Shown here piece after piece: positions 1-8,889 of a DNA stretch of 64,000 nt; the first letter of the stretch is position 1; each line of letters starts with the position of its first letter. The position numbers and the translations under genes are program-made. The notes below the pieces were generated by a model, which saw only the letters and a program-made list of their open reading frames with translations, did no database searches and was not told where the DNA came from. The stretch is from PSRF01 sp051000815 (GTDB taxonomy: Bacteria > Acidobacteriota > Blastocatellia > Pyrinomonadales > Pyrinomonadaceae): contig JBPCNX010000071.1 of NCBI GenBank assembly GCA_051000815.1, positions 1 through 64,000 of the forward strand. The letters are read 5' to 3'.

Positions 1-21
1 GATTGACAGGACTAGCAAAGT

Positions 22-64
22 TTTCGCGCTTCGCGCTCACTGCGGGCGAGACGCCCGCGATCCC
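22..64. repeat. GC-rich hairpin repeat (GCGGGCG..CGCCCGC type)
   Basis: A short palindrome, GCGGGCGAGACGCCCGC followed by GATCCC. The same words recur near 9238-9332 (GAGACGCCCGCGATCCC), so this is a dispersed hairpin family. It sits just upstream of the first gene, and the window edge hides how far it extends to the left. Confidence 0.6.
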
Positions 65-79
65 AGTATTGAGTTGATG

Positions 80-160
80 CTTCGTGATGGTTCGTGTTGT
101 TTCGTGGATCTCGCCATCGTAACTCTAACCACACGTTCCACTAAATCACACGAAACTCAC
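80..160. repeat. TTCGTG-word inverted repeat
   Basis: The left arm (81-110) is three consecutive words beginning TTCGTG. The right arm (about 132-160) carries the complementary CACGAA-type words in degenerate form. The same family recurs at 33383, 56695 and 63695. It ends directly before the first gene's start codon. Confidence 0.6.
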
Positions 161-179
161 TAACAAAGACCGCGATACA

Positions 180-3100
180 ATGAACTCCGATTCAACAGGC
201 GAGTCGTCGTCACTCGAACACGAACTCGAAAAACAGTTTCCTTCGGCCAAGAGCGCTTCCGAAAGACAATCGATCCTGGAACTGACGCGTGGGCTCGCGC
301 GTGTGCCGCTCGCCCACAAAACTGCGATTCTCGAGACAGCCACTTCAATCGCCGGCATCTCATTACGTGCAGGCATCGAGTTTCTCCGCTCCGCGCCCGC
401 GGCGTCTGAAATCCTTGAAGTAACTGAATTACGTTCGTGGGGAGAGATGGGACGCCGGCTGGCCATGGGCGACGTGGAAACGGCAATTTCTTTTTTCCTT
501 GCCGGCGTCACTGATTTGAAGAGCGTTCCACGCACGGCATATGCAATTCTGTTTCAAATCTGTACTCGCCAGATGATTTTGTCGGCGACGACCGCCACAG
601 ACACCTTGAGAAACGTGGAGGCGCTGGCGGAGGCTCTGAACGATGCTTCAACACTAACAGCCGTCCTCGAAATCGCTGCCGAAATCTCACGCCGCTCAGC
701 AAAACATAGTGCTGACTTTCTCGCGACGACGCCGCAAGTGGTTACGGCACTACAAAGGTTCGCCGATCCTACCGTCAAAGAAAACTCATTTCAGGTGGCT
801 TCGGCCTTTGCTTTCCGAGCTGGCGGTATGGCTGCAGATGCCTGGGCAGCAATTCCCACGGCACTGGAGAATCTTGAGTCAACGGATGCGCTAAGACTTC
901 TGGATAGCACCCGCGAGTTTCTCGAGCGTGGTGGTGGTGGCGCGTTGCACCTGATGCTTTCTGGCGGGGAGATCCTCCGTCTCTCACCGGAAGTATTTGC
1001 GGAGTGGATCGAATTACTAAAAACCGTTGCACAACACGGTAATGCCAGTCTCGTAGCTTTCGTCAGAGCGAGCCCGAAGTTCATCCGCGGCTTTTCCGTT
1101 GAAGCAAATCGCTCCGCGTCCGTCGAATTAATCAAACGGATATTGGCGCTGACGCAGGAAATCGCCCGCGTCGATGGCGAGGCTGCCCTTGCATGTTTTC
1201 GTTCCAGCCCCGCTGTTTTGCGAACTGTTGCGATCGAGCAGTTTGAGGAATGGGCCCGGCAGGGACTTCTTGCGACCAATGGCGACGCGCGTGCCCGCCG
1301 TAGTTATTTTGCCCTGGAGACTCGCAGCAGTTACGACGTTTTGCATAGTGGCAGCAATGGCGTTGCGCTCGACCGGGTCAAGGATGTGCTACGTCTTTAC
1401 GTCGAAGCGCTCACAGGACGTGAAATTGAGATCGCGCCGATTGCCGCGGTGCCGGCCGAAACGAGAATCGGCGATGGGAGGACTATTCAGCTGCCATCGC
1501 TGGTGGCCGAGTTTGGTGACGACGCTCTTGATTTTCGTCTGTACAAGGTGTTAGCCGCGCACGCTGCAGGTCAGATCGAATTTGGAACTCACGAACACGA
1601 CAGCGAAAGCCTGAGCGCTGCTTACGCCGCGATTTTCGAAACATACGATCCGGAAAATGCCGCCGCTCGCGACGCCTTCGCGCTGAATGGTTACCTCGCC
1701 GACATTCCCGCGACAGACGTCGCCTCGAGTAGCAAAGATTTTCCACCCAAGCTGGATCATACGGCAGTGCTGCGACTGTTTCCCGACCCGCAGTTGGCAC
1801 GCCGAATTTTTGGCACGCTGGAGAATGGCCGCATCGACCTTCGACTGCGTCACAAGTATCGCGGGCTAACTCGCGACCTTGACTTGATACGCGAACATTT
1901 GCGCCGCAGTCGTCCGAAGGTTACTGAGTTGCCGACGACCATGCTTCCTTTCGAGTTGTTGTTCCAAATCACGATGCTCGGCGGGGCCCTCGACGACGCC
2001 CGACAGTATTACGGTCAGATAGTCTCCGAATTGGAAACCGTCGTGGCCGACTATTTGAGGGACCCGATCGCCACAGTTGCCGATACTTTGATGGCGACGA
2101 AGCGCGCTTACATTCTTTTTCAGTCGGTTGTACCCACGGATGAATCGGTCCAGCAACTTGAGGTCGAAAGGGAGCCCTCGGAAGGCGAGGACGAAAGTTT
2201 ACTAAAGAGCGAAACCCGCAGGAACCGGCCCGACGAGCGCAAACCCCAACGGCGCGATGCGCGCGAACTCTTCAATGCCTGGAATGATCCTGACGCAGAC
2301 GGAGACCCTGATGAACTCGAAGGCGGCGAGGCCTGGACTGAAGGTGAGAGCGCTGAGCACGAATTGCAGGAAGGCGAAGTCGCTTACAACTATGACGAGT
2401 GGGACCGCGAGCTAACGGATCACCGTCTCGGTTGGTGCCGGGTAATCGAGAAACGAGTGAAACATGGCGATCGCTCGTTTGTCGATCAAACACGCGAACG
2501 TCACCGCGGCGTGATCTCATCAATCCGCCACCAGTTCCAGTTGCTGAAACCTGAGGAACTCACGCGCGTGGCTAACGAACTTGATGGCGAAGAGTATGAC
2601 CTTAACGCGGTTGTTGATTACGTGCTGGACCGCCGAGCTGCGAAAGTGGGCGGTGGGCATCAATCGGAGAGGCTATACACTAAACGCTTGCGACGACGCC
2701 GCGATGTCGCCGTTTCTTTCCTGCTGGATCAATCATCGTCCACGGCGCGCACAATCGGCCGCCACCCTTTACAACCCTACACACATCCCGGCCGGCGGAT
2801 CATCGAGATTGAGAAGGAAGGACTCGTGTTAATGAGCGAAGCGCTGGAGGCCGTGGGCGATACCTACGCAATTCATGGGTTCACTTCCGAGGGCCGGCGA
2901 AATGTGAAGTTTTATATCGTCAAGGATTTTGCCGAGCGTTACTCCGATGAAGTGAAGGAACGGATTGGCGGCATTACTTATCAAAACAATACTCGCCTGG
3001 GAGCGGCCATTCGTCATGCGACGGCCAAGCTCGCGAAGCAACAAGCTCGCACTCGTTTGTTGATTGTGCTTTCTGACGGCCGTCCCTACGACCACGACTA

Positions 3101-3308
3101 CGGCGACGCGCGTTATGCTCGCGAGGACACGCGCGAAGCATTGAGGCAAGCCAAGATTCAGGGCATCACACCGTTCTGCATCACCATTGATCGAGAGTCG
3201 GAAACGGAGCTTAAAGACCTGTACGGCGAAATTGGCTACACGATCATCGATGATGTGCTTTCGCTGCCGGAGCGGCTGCCGGGGATTTATCGCCGCCTTA
3301 CAACTTAA
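180..3308 (+). CDS. NorD/CbbO-like VWA-domain protein
   Basis: A large (1042 aa) cytoplasmic protein with a von Willebrand A domain at its C-terminus, about residues 840-1040. The metal site DQSSS, matching DxSxS, lies near residue 850, followed by a typical LIVLSDGRPYDHDYGD segment. Residues about 665-745 are highly acidic. The N-terminal 600 residues are helical, repeat-like and not recognised. The C-terminal half resembles NorD/CbbO, which work with a MoxR-type AAA+ ATPase (NorQ/CbbQ) to mature or activate metalloenzymes. No such ATPase is visible, but the gene is the first in the window and its partner may lie just upstream. NorD proteins are usually nearer 600 aa, so the long N-terminus is notable. 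No strong ribosome-binding site precedes the ATG. Confidence 0.8.
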   Translation: MNSDSTGESSSLEHELEKQFPSAKSASERQSILELTRGLARVPLAHKTAILETATSIAGISLRAGIEFLRSAPAASEILEVTELRSWGEMGRRLAMGDVETAISFFLAGVTDLKSVPRTAYAILFQICTRQMILSATTATDTLRNVEALAEALNDASTLTAVLEIAAEISRRSAKHSADFLATTPQVVTALQRFADPTVKENSFQVASAFAFRAGGMAADAWAAIPTALENLESTDALRLLDSTREFLERGGGGALHLMLSGGEILRLSPEVFAEWIELLKTVAQHGNASLVAFVRASPKFIRGFSVEANRSASVELIKRILALTQEIARVDGEAALACFRSSPAVLRTVAIEQFEEWARQGLLATNGDARARRSYFALETRSSYDVLHSGSNGVALDRVKDVLRLYVEALTGREIEIAPIAAVPAETRIGDGRTIQLPSLVAEFGDDALDFRLYKVLAAHAAGQIEFGTHEHDSESLSAAYAAIFETYDPENAAARDAFALNGYLADIPATDVASSSKDFPPKLDHTAVLRLFPDPQLARRIFGTLENGRIDLRLRHKYRGLTRDLDLIREHLRRSRPKVTELPTTMLPFELLFQITMLGGALDDARQYYGQIVSELETVVADYLRDPIATVADTLMATKRAYILFQSVVPTDESVQQLEVEREPSEGEDESLLKSETRRNRPDERKPQRRDARELFNAWNDPDADGDPDELEGGEAWTEGESAEHELQEGEVAYNYDEWDRELTDHRLGWCRVIEKRVKHGDRSFVDQTRERHRGVISSIRHQFQLLKPEELTRVANELDGEEYDLNAVVDYVLDRRAAKVGGGHQSERLYTKRLRRRRDVAVSFLLDQSSSTARTIGRHPLQPYTHPGRRIIEIEKEGLVLMSEALEAVGDTYAIHGFTSEGRRNVKFYIVKDFAERYSDEVKERIGGITYQNNTRLGAAIRHATAKLAKQQARTRLLIVLSDGRPYDHDYGDARYAREDTREALRQAKIQGITPFCITIDRESETELKDLYGEIGYTIIDDVLSLPERLPGIYRRLTT

Positions 3309-3312
3309 GAAG

Positions 3313-3516
3313 TATCCGCAGATTACGCAGATTCCACAGATTATTTTAAAACTGAACTGGCAGCTAAGAAGTAGAGGGTGCCAAGTTAGCAGCTATCAGA
3401 AGTAAGAGCTGCTCTGAGTTGGCGGCTAGAAGAAGTGGGGACTGAAACTCGTGCCTGCGAGAGCAGAGAAACACTGAGTGAGTTTTGAAATCTGTGTAAT
3501 CTGCGCAATCTGCGGA
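3313..3516. repeat. CAGATTACG-word long inverted repeat
   Basis: The left arm (3313-3350) repeats CAGATT words spaced 9-10 bp. The right arm (3481-3516) is their reverse complement (AATCTGYG words). Both arms also share the flank AAAACT/AGTTTT. The roughly 130 bp centre has no gene. The element fills the convergent gap between the VWA gene and hyuB and could act as a bidirectional hairpin. Confidence 0.75.
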
Positions 3517-3524
3517 TGTATGAA

Positions 3525-5183
3525 TTATTTTTCTCGGGAACCGTGCCCTCCACCTCCAGGTGTCTCGATGCGGACGCGATCGCCGGCTTTCAATTTCCAA
3601 CTGCCCTTCGATTTCAGCGAACGTGATTTTCCGTCTCTGATGATCGCCGACTTGCCGACTCTCCCGGGACTCCCGCCCTTCAATCCATATGGCGCATGTT
3701 TCCTTCTGTCAGCCAGCAAGGACATTTGCGCCGGCACGAGTGTTTCGATCTCACGAACCACACCATCGCCACCGTGATGTCTGCCCTTGCCCCCTGAACT
3801 CTTGCGAATTCTGTACTCGCGCACGCGCAGAGGGTACGCATACTCGAGGGCTTCGGCGGGAGTGTTGAGACTGTTCGTCATGTGTGTATGCACACCACTC
3901 ATTCCATCAAGTGTGGGACGCGCACCCATACCGCCCGCGACGGTCTCGTAGTAGGAAAATTCGTTAACGCCACGGGTATCGATGCCACCAATTGTCAGAT
4001 TGTTCATCGTGCCCTGGCTGGCGGCGGGAATACGATCGGGCAACGCCTTCGACAGCGCCTTGAAAAGAACGTCGACGGTTCTTTGCGACGTCTCGACGTT
4101 GCCGCCGGCCACGGAAGCTGGATGAACCGCATTAACAATTGTCCCCGCGGGCGCTACCACTTCGATCGGCTCCATTAGTCCCGCACTGGCCGGGACGTCG
4201 CCGGCGATCAAACAGCGGAAGACATAGGAGACGGCGGAAACTGTGATTGCCTCGACGGCATTGATCGCGCCGGCAACTTGTGGCGCGCTGCCGTTGAAGT
4301 CAACCCGCGCTCCCTCTCCCTTGATCGTGATAAGAACGCGAATGTGAATTGGCGCTTCCGTGATCCCGTCGTCGTCAAGTTGGTCTTCAGCCTGATAGAC
4401 ACCGTCAGGGATGTCGGCAATCGTGTGTCGCATCAGTCGAGCGGAGTAAGCAATCAGGTGGGCGGCATAGTCTGTCGCTTCGCGGGCGCCGCGACGCTCA
4501 ATAATTTCCAACAAACGCCTGGCGCCGATTTTCAGCGAACCGATCTGCGCCTGAAAATCGCCGCGCCGCTCGTTGTGACCACGCACATTCGCCAGCACGA
4601 GTCGCATTATGTCTTCGTCCAACTCGCCGTTACGCACCAGACGAATGGGCGGAATACGCAATCCTTCGCCATAAATGTCGGAAGCCAGCCCCATCGATCC
4701 AGGTGTCGCACCACCGATGTCTGCATGATGAGCGCGATTGGCGACGTAGAACAAAGGGGGGAACTGGGGAACGGGGGAACGGGAAAACTGACGCGATCGA
4801 GATTTTTTTGTTTTCCCTGTTCCCCTGTTCCCCCGTTCCCCAGTTCCGCCGGTTTCAGCCCACACGCCGCTCACCAACGTCACGTCCGGCAGATGCGTGC
4901 CACCTGCAAACGGGTCATTTAGAGCAACAACGTCACCGGGTTGTAATTGAATGTCGCGGAGCGCGGCGGCCACAGCCATGGGCATCGAACCCAGGTGCAC
5001 CGGCATATGATCGCCCTGCGCGATTACTCGTCCCGCTCCGTCGAAGACGGCGCAGGAATAGTCGCGGCGCTCTTTGATGTTTGGTGAGAAAGCGGTGCGC
5101 CGGAGCGCAATTCCCATTTCCTCTGCTACAGAAGTGTAGAGCGCGCGATAAATTTCCAGCGTTGTGGGATCAAACTTCTTCAT
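3525..5183 (-). CDS. Hydantoinase B/oxoprolinase family protein (HyuB-like)
   Basis: The B subunit of an ATP-dependent hydantoinase/5-oxoprolinase-type enzyme. Such enzymes open a cyclic amide or carboxylate-derived substrate using phosphorylation by the partner HyuA. The fold is recognisable from FDGAGRVIAQGDHMPVHLGS, ALNDPFAGGTHLPDVTL, YVANRAHHADIGG and the C-terminal glycine-rich GGKGRHHGGDG and PGGGGHG. The ATG at 5183 (MKKFDPTTLEIYR) matches the family start; the open frame continues upstream only through repeat-derived sequence. Residues about 111-144 (TGERGNRGTGK...SPVPQFP) are a low-complexity insertion encoded by an inverted repeat between two conserved strands. It follows hyuA in the same operon. 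The substrate cannot be told from sequence. Confidence 0.88.
   Translation of the reverse strand: MKKFDPTTLEIYRALYTSVAEEMGIALRRTAFSPNIKERRDYSCAVFDGAGRVIAQGDHMPVHLGSMPMAVAAALRDIQLQPGDVVALNDPFAGGTHLPDVTLVSGVWAETGGTGERGNRGTGKTKKSRSRQFSRSPVPQFPPLFYVANRAHHADIGGATPGSMGLASDIYGEGLRIPPIRLVRNGELDEDIMRLVLANVRGHNERRGDFQAQIGSLKIGARRLLEIIERRGAREATDYAAHLIAYSARLMRHTIADIPDGVYQAEDQLDDDGITEAPIHIRVLITIKGEGARVDFNGSAPQVAGAINAVEAITVSAVSYVFRCLIAGDVPASAGLMEPIEVVAPAGTIVNAVHPASVAGGNVETSQRTVDVLFKALSKALPDRIPAASQGTMNNLTIGGIDTRGVNEFSYYETVAGGMGARPTLDGMSGVHTHMTNSLNTPAEALEYAYPLRVREYRIRKSSGGKGRHHGGDGVVREIETLVPAQMSLLADRRKHAPYGLKGGSPGRVGKSAIIRDGKSRSLKSKGSWKLKAGDRVRIETPGGGGHGSREK
4741..4858. repeat. GGGGAACN-word inverted repeat inside hyuB
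   Basis: The left arm (4745-4787) is GGGGAAC words at 8 bp spacing. The right arm (about 4813-4850) is GTTCCCC words, the reverse complement, around a roughly 25 bp centre. It lies inside the hyuB reading frame and leaves it open, adding about 30 residues. The same words recur near 29118-29150. Confidence 0.8.
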
Positions 5184-5225
5184 TCGTTCATGAAGCAGCG
5201 GGGGCAAGCCACCCTTCCTGACTGA

Positions 5226-5266
5226 GCATATTACTGCCCACTGCTCACTGCTCACTGCCTACTGAA
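5226..5266. repeat. Single TACTGCC/ACTGCTC-word arm at the hyuA-hyuB junction
   Basis: Four or five consecutive 7-8 bp words (CACTGCC, CACTGCT, TACTG) with no facing arm nearby. The tract supplies the last codons of hyuA (SVGSEQ) and the spacer before the hyuB start. Confidence 0.6.
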
Positions 5267-7344
5267 ATCAATAAGTTCCCGAAACCATCAACCTCACACT
5301 TAACCTCAGCCGGTATCAATGTTGTTGCCGAATATTCGAGAACAATACACGGCGTCCTAAGTTTCATTCCTACGCTCAACCGATCTCGCTGATAGATTCC
5401 TGCCCGCACCTTCCTGCCGCCAAAATAGGCAGAACGATATTCAGGCGCTTCCACAAATCTCGCTGCCGCACGTTTGGGTCTTTCCCGTCGAGGCTTAACC
5501 AGTCCACTGGATCGCAGTCGCAGGGTAACGATCTCGACCGCGTTTGATTCCTGCGCATAACCATAACGAGCCCTGTGAGACTGATGAAAACTTGCCGCCA
5601 GGTCGTTCCCCCTGGCTTTGATCTCTAACTCAAAGGACTGGCCCTCGTAACGCATAGCCAGCGAGCGCTCATGGCGTTGATTTACATCGGAAAAACCTTC
5701 CCGTCGCAGAATCGCGCGGGCCTTCTTCTCCAGATCGCGAAACAAAGACTCTAACTTCGATGCGACTCCCCGAACATACTTCAACATCACCGTGCGACTC
5801 TGATCCCTGACAACATCGGCGGCAACTACGCCGATTGCGGAAAGGGCGCCGGCAGCATTCGGCGCGATTATTCGTGGAATGCGCAAAGCCCGGGCCAGAT
5901 CGACTGCATGCAGTCCACCGGCGCCGCCAAACGGAAGCAAATTGAAATCGTGCGGATCGTAACCACGCTCCACGGAAATGCGTCGCAGCGCACGCTCCAT
6001 GTTTGAATTCACCACGGAGATGACACCTTGAGCCGCCGCGATGGCGTCAAGTTTTTTGCCTGCAACTGCGCTGATCTCATTTGCTAACTCACGCAGCGCC
6101 GCGATCGCGCGTTGTTCATCCAGGGGAAACTCGCCACCTAATAAACCGCCCTTGCCGAAGTGGCGCAGCACTACATGCGCGTCAGTAACGGTCGGCAGGA
6201 GGGATCGGCCATAACAGGCGGGGCCCGGGTCGGCGCCTGCTGACTCGGGACCCACGCGCAGCGATCCACCTTCATCTAAGCGAGCGATAGAACCACCGCC
6301 GGCGCCCACTGTATGGATGTCCAGGACCGGAACCGCGACCGGCATGCCGGCAACGACAGCTTCATTCGTTGTGCGCAGGCCGGCGCGATCGCAGAGCGCA
6401 ACATCAGTTGAAGTTCCACCCATGTCAAAAGTGATGATGTCGGCAAACCCGGCGGCTCGCGCCACCTGTAAGGCGCCGACAATTCCTCCTGCGGGTCCCG
6501 AAAGAATCGTGCGCACGGGCTCGTCAGCGGCAGCCGCCGCTGAGATGCTGCCACCCGAAGATTGCATGACGCGAAGCCGAAACGGTGGTCTTTGATCTTT
6601 GGTCTTTGGTCTTTGTTTGTGTGGCGCAGCCTGCTCGGTGAGCTTCGGTATTCCCTTTTGCAAGCGTGTGAGGTAGTTCCCCATCAGGGGTTGCAGATAG
6701 GCATTGATAGTCACGGTCGAAGTTCTTTCAAACTCGCGATACTCAGGATGAATCCGGTGGGAGATTGACAGCGGCACCCCCAGCGGGGCGAGGGCCGCGG
6801 CGATTTGTTGTTCGTGTTCGGGATGGGCGAACGAAAAGAGCAGTGAAATTGCAATTGAGTCCACACGCAGTCGCTTTAGCCGTGCGCTGAGGGACTTGAG
6901 CTGAGCTGGATCGAGAGCTTCGAGCACTTCTCCGGACGCCGCAACCCGTTCGCTGATACCGAAGCGCAGCCGGGCGTTCACGAGCGGCGGCGGGCGCACC
7001 GCATTCAAGTTGTAAAGTTCCGGGCGTGCCTGCCGTCCAATTACCAGCACGTCCTCAAAGCCTTTGGTGGTGATTAGCGCGGTACGGGCGCCGCGCCTTT
7101 GCAGCAAGGCGTTAGTTCCCACGGTAGTGCCATGGACTACCTCAATTTGATCCGGTGCAAATTCTATGAGTTCGAGAATGCGTTTGAGGCCGTTGGTGAT
7201 GGCGATTGAAGGATCTGCCGGCGTTGAGGAAAGTTTGAAGATCTCGCGACGATTATTTAACTCAAAGACAAAATCGGTAAAAGTGCCGCCCGTGTCGACG
7301 CCGATGCGCAAGGGGGTGGGGACCTTTGACTTATTCATCGGCAT
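5245..7344 (-). CDS. Hydantoinase/oxoprolinase A subunit (HyuA-like)
   Basis: The ATP-binding partner of the adjacent HyuB. The N-terminus IGVDTGGTFTDFVFEL is the acetate-kinase-type phosphate-binding loop, and FDMGGTSTDVALC and NSNMERALRRISVERGYDPHD are typical of hydantoinase A/5-oxoprolinase proteins. I place the start at MPMNKSKVP (7344). The open frame continues about 100 residues upstream but only through repeat-derived sequence (7358-7506), which is unlikely to be family protein. Residues about 241-251 (PHKQRPKTKDQRP) are an in-frame insertion of the TTTGGTC-type word repeat. The stop codon lies in another word repeat. The pair may be 5-oxoprolinase, N-methylhydantoinase or a related carboxylase. 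Confidence 0.88.
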   Translation of the reverse strand: MPMNKSKVPTPLRIGVDTGGTFTDFVFELNNRREIFKLSSTPADPSIAITNGLKRILELIEFAPDQIEVVHGTTVGTNALLQRRGARTALITTKGFEDVLVIGRQARPELYNLNAVRPPPLVNARLRFGISERVAASGEVLEALDPAQLKSLSARLKRLRVDSIAISLLFSFAHPEHEQQIAAALAPLGVPLSISHRIHPEYREFERTSTVTINAYLQPLMGNYLTRLQKGIPKLTEQAAPHKQRPKTKDQRPPFRLRVMQSSGGSISAAAAADEPVRTILSGPAGGIVGALQVARAAGFADIITFDMGGTSTDVALCDRAGLRTTNEAVVAGMPVAVPVLDIHTVGAGGGSIARLDEGGSLRVGPESAGADPGPACYGRSLLPTVTDAHVVLRHFGKGGLLGGEFPLDEQRAIAALRELANEISAVAGKKLDAIAAAQGVISVVNSNMERALRRISVERGYDPHDFNLLPFGGAGGLHAVDLARALRIPRIIAPNAAGALSAIGVVAADVVRDQSRTVMLKYVRGVASKLESLFRDLEKKARAILRREGFSDVNQRHERSLAMRYEGQSFELEIKARGNDLAASFHQSHRARYGYAQESNAVEIVTLRLRSSGLVKPRRERPKRAAARFVEAPEYRSAYFGGRKVRAGIYQRDRLSVGMKLRTPCIVLEYSATTLIPAEVKCEVDGFGNLLISVGSEQ
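6588..6618. repeat. TTTGGTC-word tract inside hyuA
   Basis: Four 7 bp words (TTTGATC, TTTGGTC, TTTGGTC, TTTGTTT) in the coding sequence. On the coding strand they read as RPKTKDQRP. The same heptad appears at the N-terminus of the MocA-like gene at 47082, showing that both come from the same repeat family. Confidence 0.75.
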
Positions 7345-7357
7345 GCGACACGACAGT

Positions 7358-7506
7358 TTCGAGTCCGGGGTTCCGAGTTCCGGGTACGAGATCCCAGAAT
7401 TCGGGTCCAAGATTCCAGACTCATGATCCAACCACGAATCGAGGCAGGCTAATTGAACAACCTCCGAAAGCCGGGAACTGAACTCTAAACTCGAAACTCG
7501 AAACCT
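7358..7506. repeat. GAGTTCC/TCGAAAC-word inverted repeat upstream of hyuA
   Basis: The left part holds words such as GGTTCCGAGTTCCGGGT. The right part ends in CTCGAAACTCGAAAC, and the extreme ends (TTCGAGT and ACTCGAA) are complementary. It fills the gap between the oxidoreductase gene and the hyuA start and explains the spurious upstream extension of the hyuA frame. Confidence 0.6.
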
Positions 7507-8605
7507 AATGCTCGCCGACGGCAGCCCAGCACCCGCTGCGATTCGACTCGCGTGCAGCATCAAGCACAAGCTGCGTTTGGTAGCCATCGTCGAACGTTGC
7601 GGCGCCGGCAACTGTGGTGCGGCCTTCTCGCAACGCCTCAACAATCTCACAGGAAAAAGCCGCGAAACCGCGCGACCAGCTTGCCGGTCGCATCCCCGGG
7701 GCCATCGGGTCCTGGTGCACCTTCACTGGTTTCCAGGCGCCGGAACCCGCGGGCGAATGCCACAGTTCTCCAGTCTCCTCCACCATCAGCGCGCCCGTTG
7801 TTCCGTAGATTTCCAGTTGGTTCTCGTAGCTGCCGGATTCCACAACCGAGAGCGACGCGGCTGCCGTCGTGTTCTTCGTAAGCTTGGAATCAGCGAAACG
7901 GAACAGCAGTTTCGCCTCGTCGTCAGATGTAACCCGCTGCATCGCGCCGTTTGCCTTGTCGGGCCGTTCGCCGATGTGTGTCGTCAGCATGCAGGAAACT
8001 GAATCGACTTCCGCGCCCAGCATCGAACGAAAGGAATCAACGACATGCGAACCGATCGCTCCGAGTGTGCCGCCGCCCATCGTTTCATCCGACCACCAAT
8101 CCCAGGGACGATCGAGCACGCCACGGTAATCAGAGCGGAAGCGATAATTGCAGTGACGTATCATGCCGATGGCGCCGCTCACGAGCATCAGGCGCATCGT
8201 GCGGCGGCTTTTGAGGAAGCGCAATTCGTGATCGACAAGCGCCAGCACACCTGCTTCGCGGGCGCGATTCGCCATGCGTTTCGCTTCTGCCGCGTTCATC
8301 GCCATGGGCTTTTCACAGAGGACGGCTTTGCCATGTTCGAGCGCCGCGAGCACCATCTCCATGTGCGTGACTGGTGGTGTGACGATGCTGACGAGTTTGA
8401 CGTCGTCACGAGCGACAATTTCACGCCAATCGTCAGCGACGTTCTCGATATTAAATTCTTTGGCGACTTCCGCGGCACGCTCGCGATGCTTGCTGGCAAT
8501 TGCGACGACGCGTGCGCCCATGCAGTCGCAAAACCCGGGAATTTGCGTGGTGCGCGCAAAGCCCGCGCCGATGATTCCGATACCGATGGTTTTTCCGTTA
8601 GTCAC
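7505..8605 (-). CDS. Gfo/Idh/MocA family NAD(P)-dependent oxidoreductase
   Basis: A 366 aa sugar or cyclitol-type dehydrogenase. The N-terminal Rossmann motif GIGIIGAGFA (residues 8-17) binds the dinucleotide. CEKPMAMNAAEA (near residue 95) carries the catalytic lysine characteristic of the family, and a GTLGAIGSHVVD segment follows. Residues about 130-350 form the C-terminal alpha/beta substrate domain. Length is normal. It is encoded upstream of hyuA on the same strand but separated by a repeat, so co-transcription is uncertain. The substrate is not predictable. Confidence 0.9.
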   Translation of the reverse strand: MTNGKTIGIGIIGAGFARTTQIPGFCDCMGARVVAIASKHRERAAEVAKEFNIENVADDWREIVARDDVKLVSIVTPPVTHMEMVLAALEHGKAVLCEKPMAMNAAEAKRMANRAREAGVLALVDHELRFLKSRRTMRLMLVSGAIGMIRHCNYRFRSDYRGVLDRPWDWWSDETMGGGTLGAIGSHVVDSFRSMLGAEVDSVSCMLTTHIGERPDKANGAMQRVTSDDEAKLLFRFADSKLTKNTTAAASLSVVESGSYENQLEIYGTTGALMVEETGELWHSPAGSGAWKPVKVHQDPMAPGMRPASWSRGFAAFSCEIVEALREGRTTVAGAATFDDGYQTQLVLDAARESNRSGCWAAVGEH

Positions 8606-8694
8606 GATTGTTACTTTCTACGCAAATTTCTGCCTCACCTGCTGTCTGCCTTTCGTGTTCTGCTCCTGCCGCCTGCCTCTTGTCTTCTCCTCGT

Positions 8695-8876
8695 GAAAAC
8701 CGTACCGCCTTCAGGCGGCCAGCCCGCGGCCTTTATCATCGAGCGCCGGACGAATTCGCAAGGCCGTTGAACGGCCTACGGAGTAAATAGCTGCTGACAT
8801 AACAAGCCGTAAAACGGCTGGCCTATTGGCCCTGTGGGCGAGCCTCGTAAACGAGGCATTTCTTAGATCTCTTAGC
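8695..8876. repeat. Composite hairpin cluster, copy 1 (GCCGTTGAACGGC / AGCCGTAAAACGGCT / CCTCGTAAACGAGG)
   Basis: Consecutive small stem-loops: GCCGCCTTCAGGCGGC, GGCCGTTGAACGGCC, AGCCGTAAAACGGCT and GCCTCGTAAACGAGGC. A second copy in the same orientation lies at 62216-62455, sharing the order of hairpins and linkers such as CGAATTCGCAAGGCCGTTGA. This resembles REP/BIME elements mobilised by RAYT transposases, but no transposase is present here. Confidence 0.75.
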
Positions 8877-8889
8877 GGGGATCGTAATC

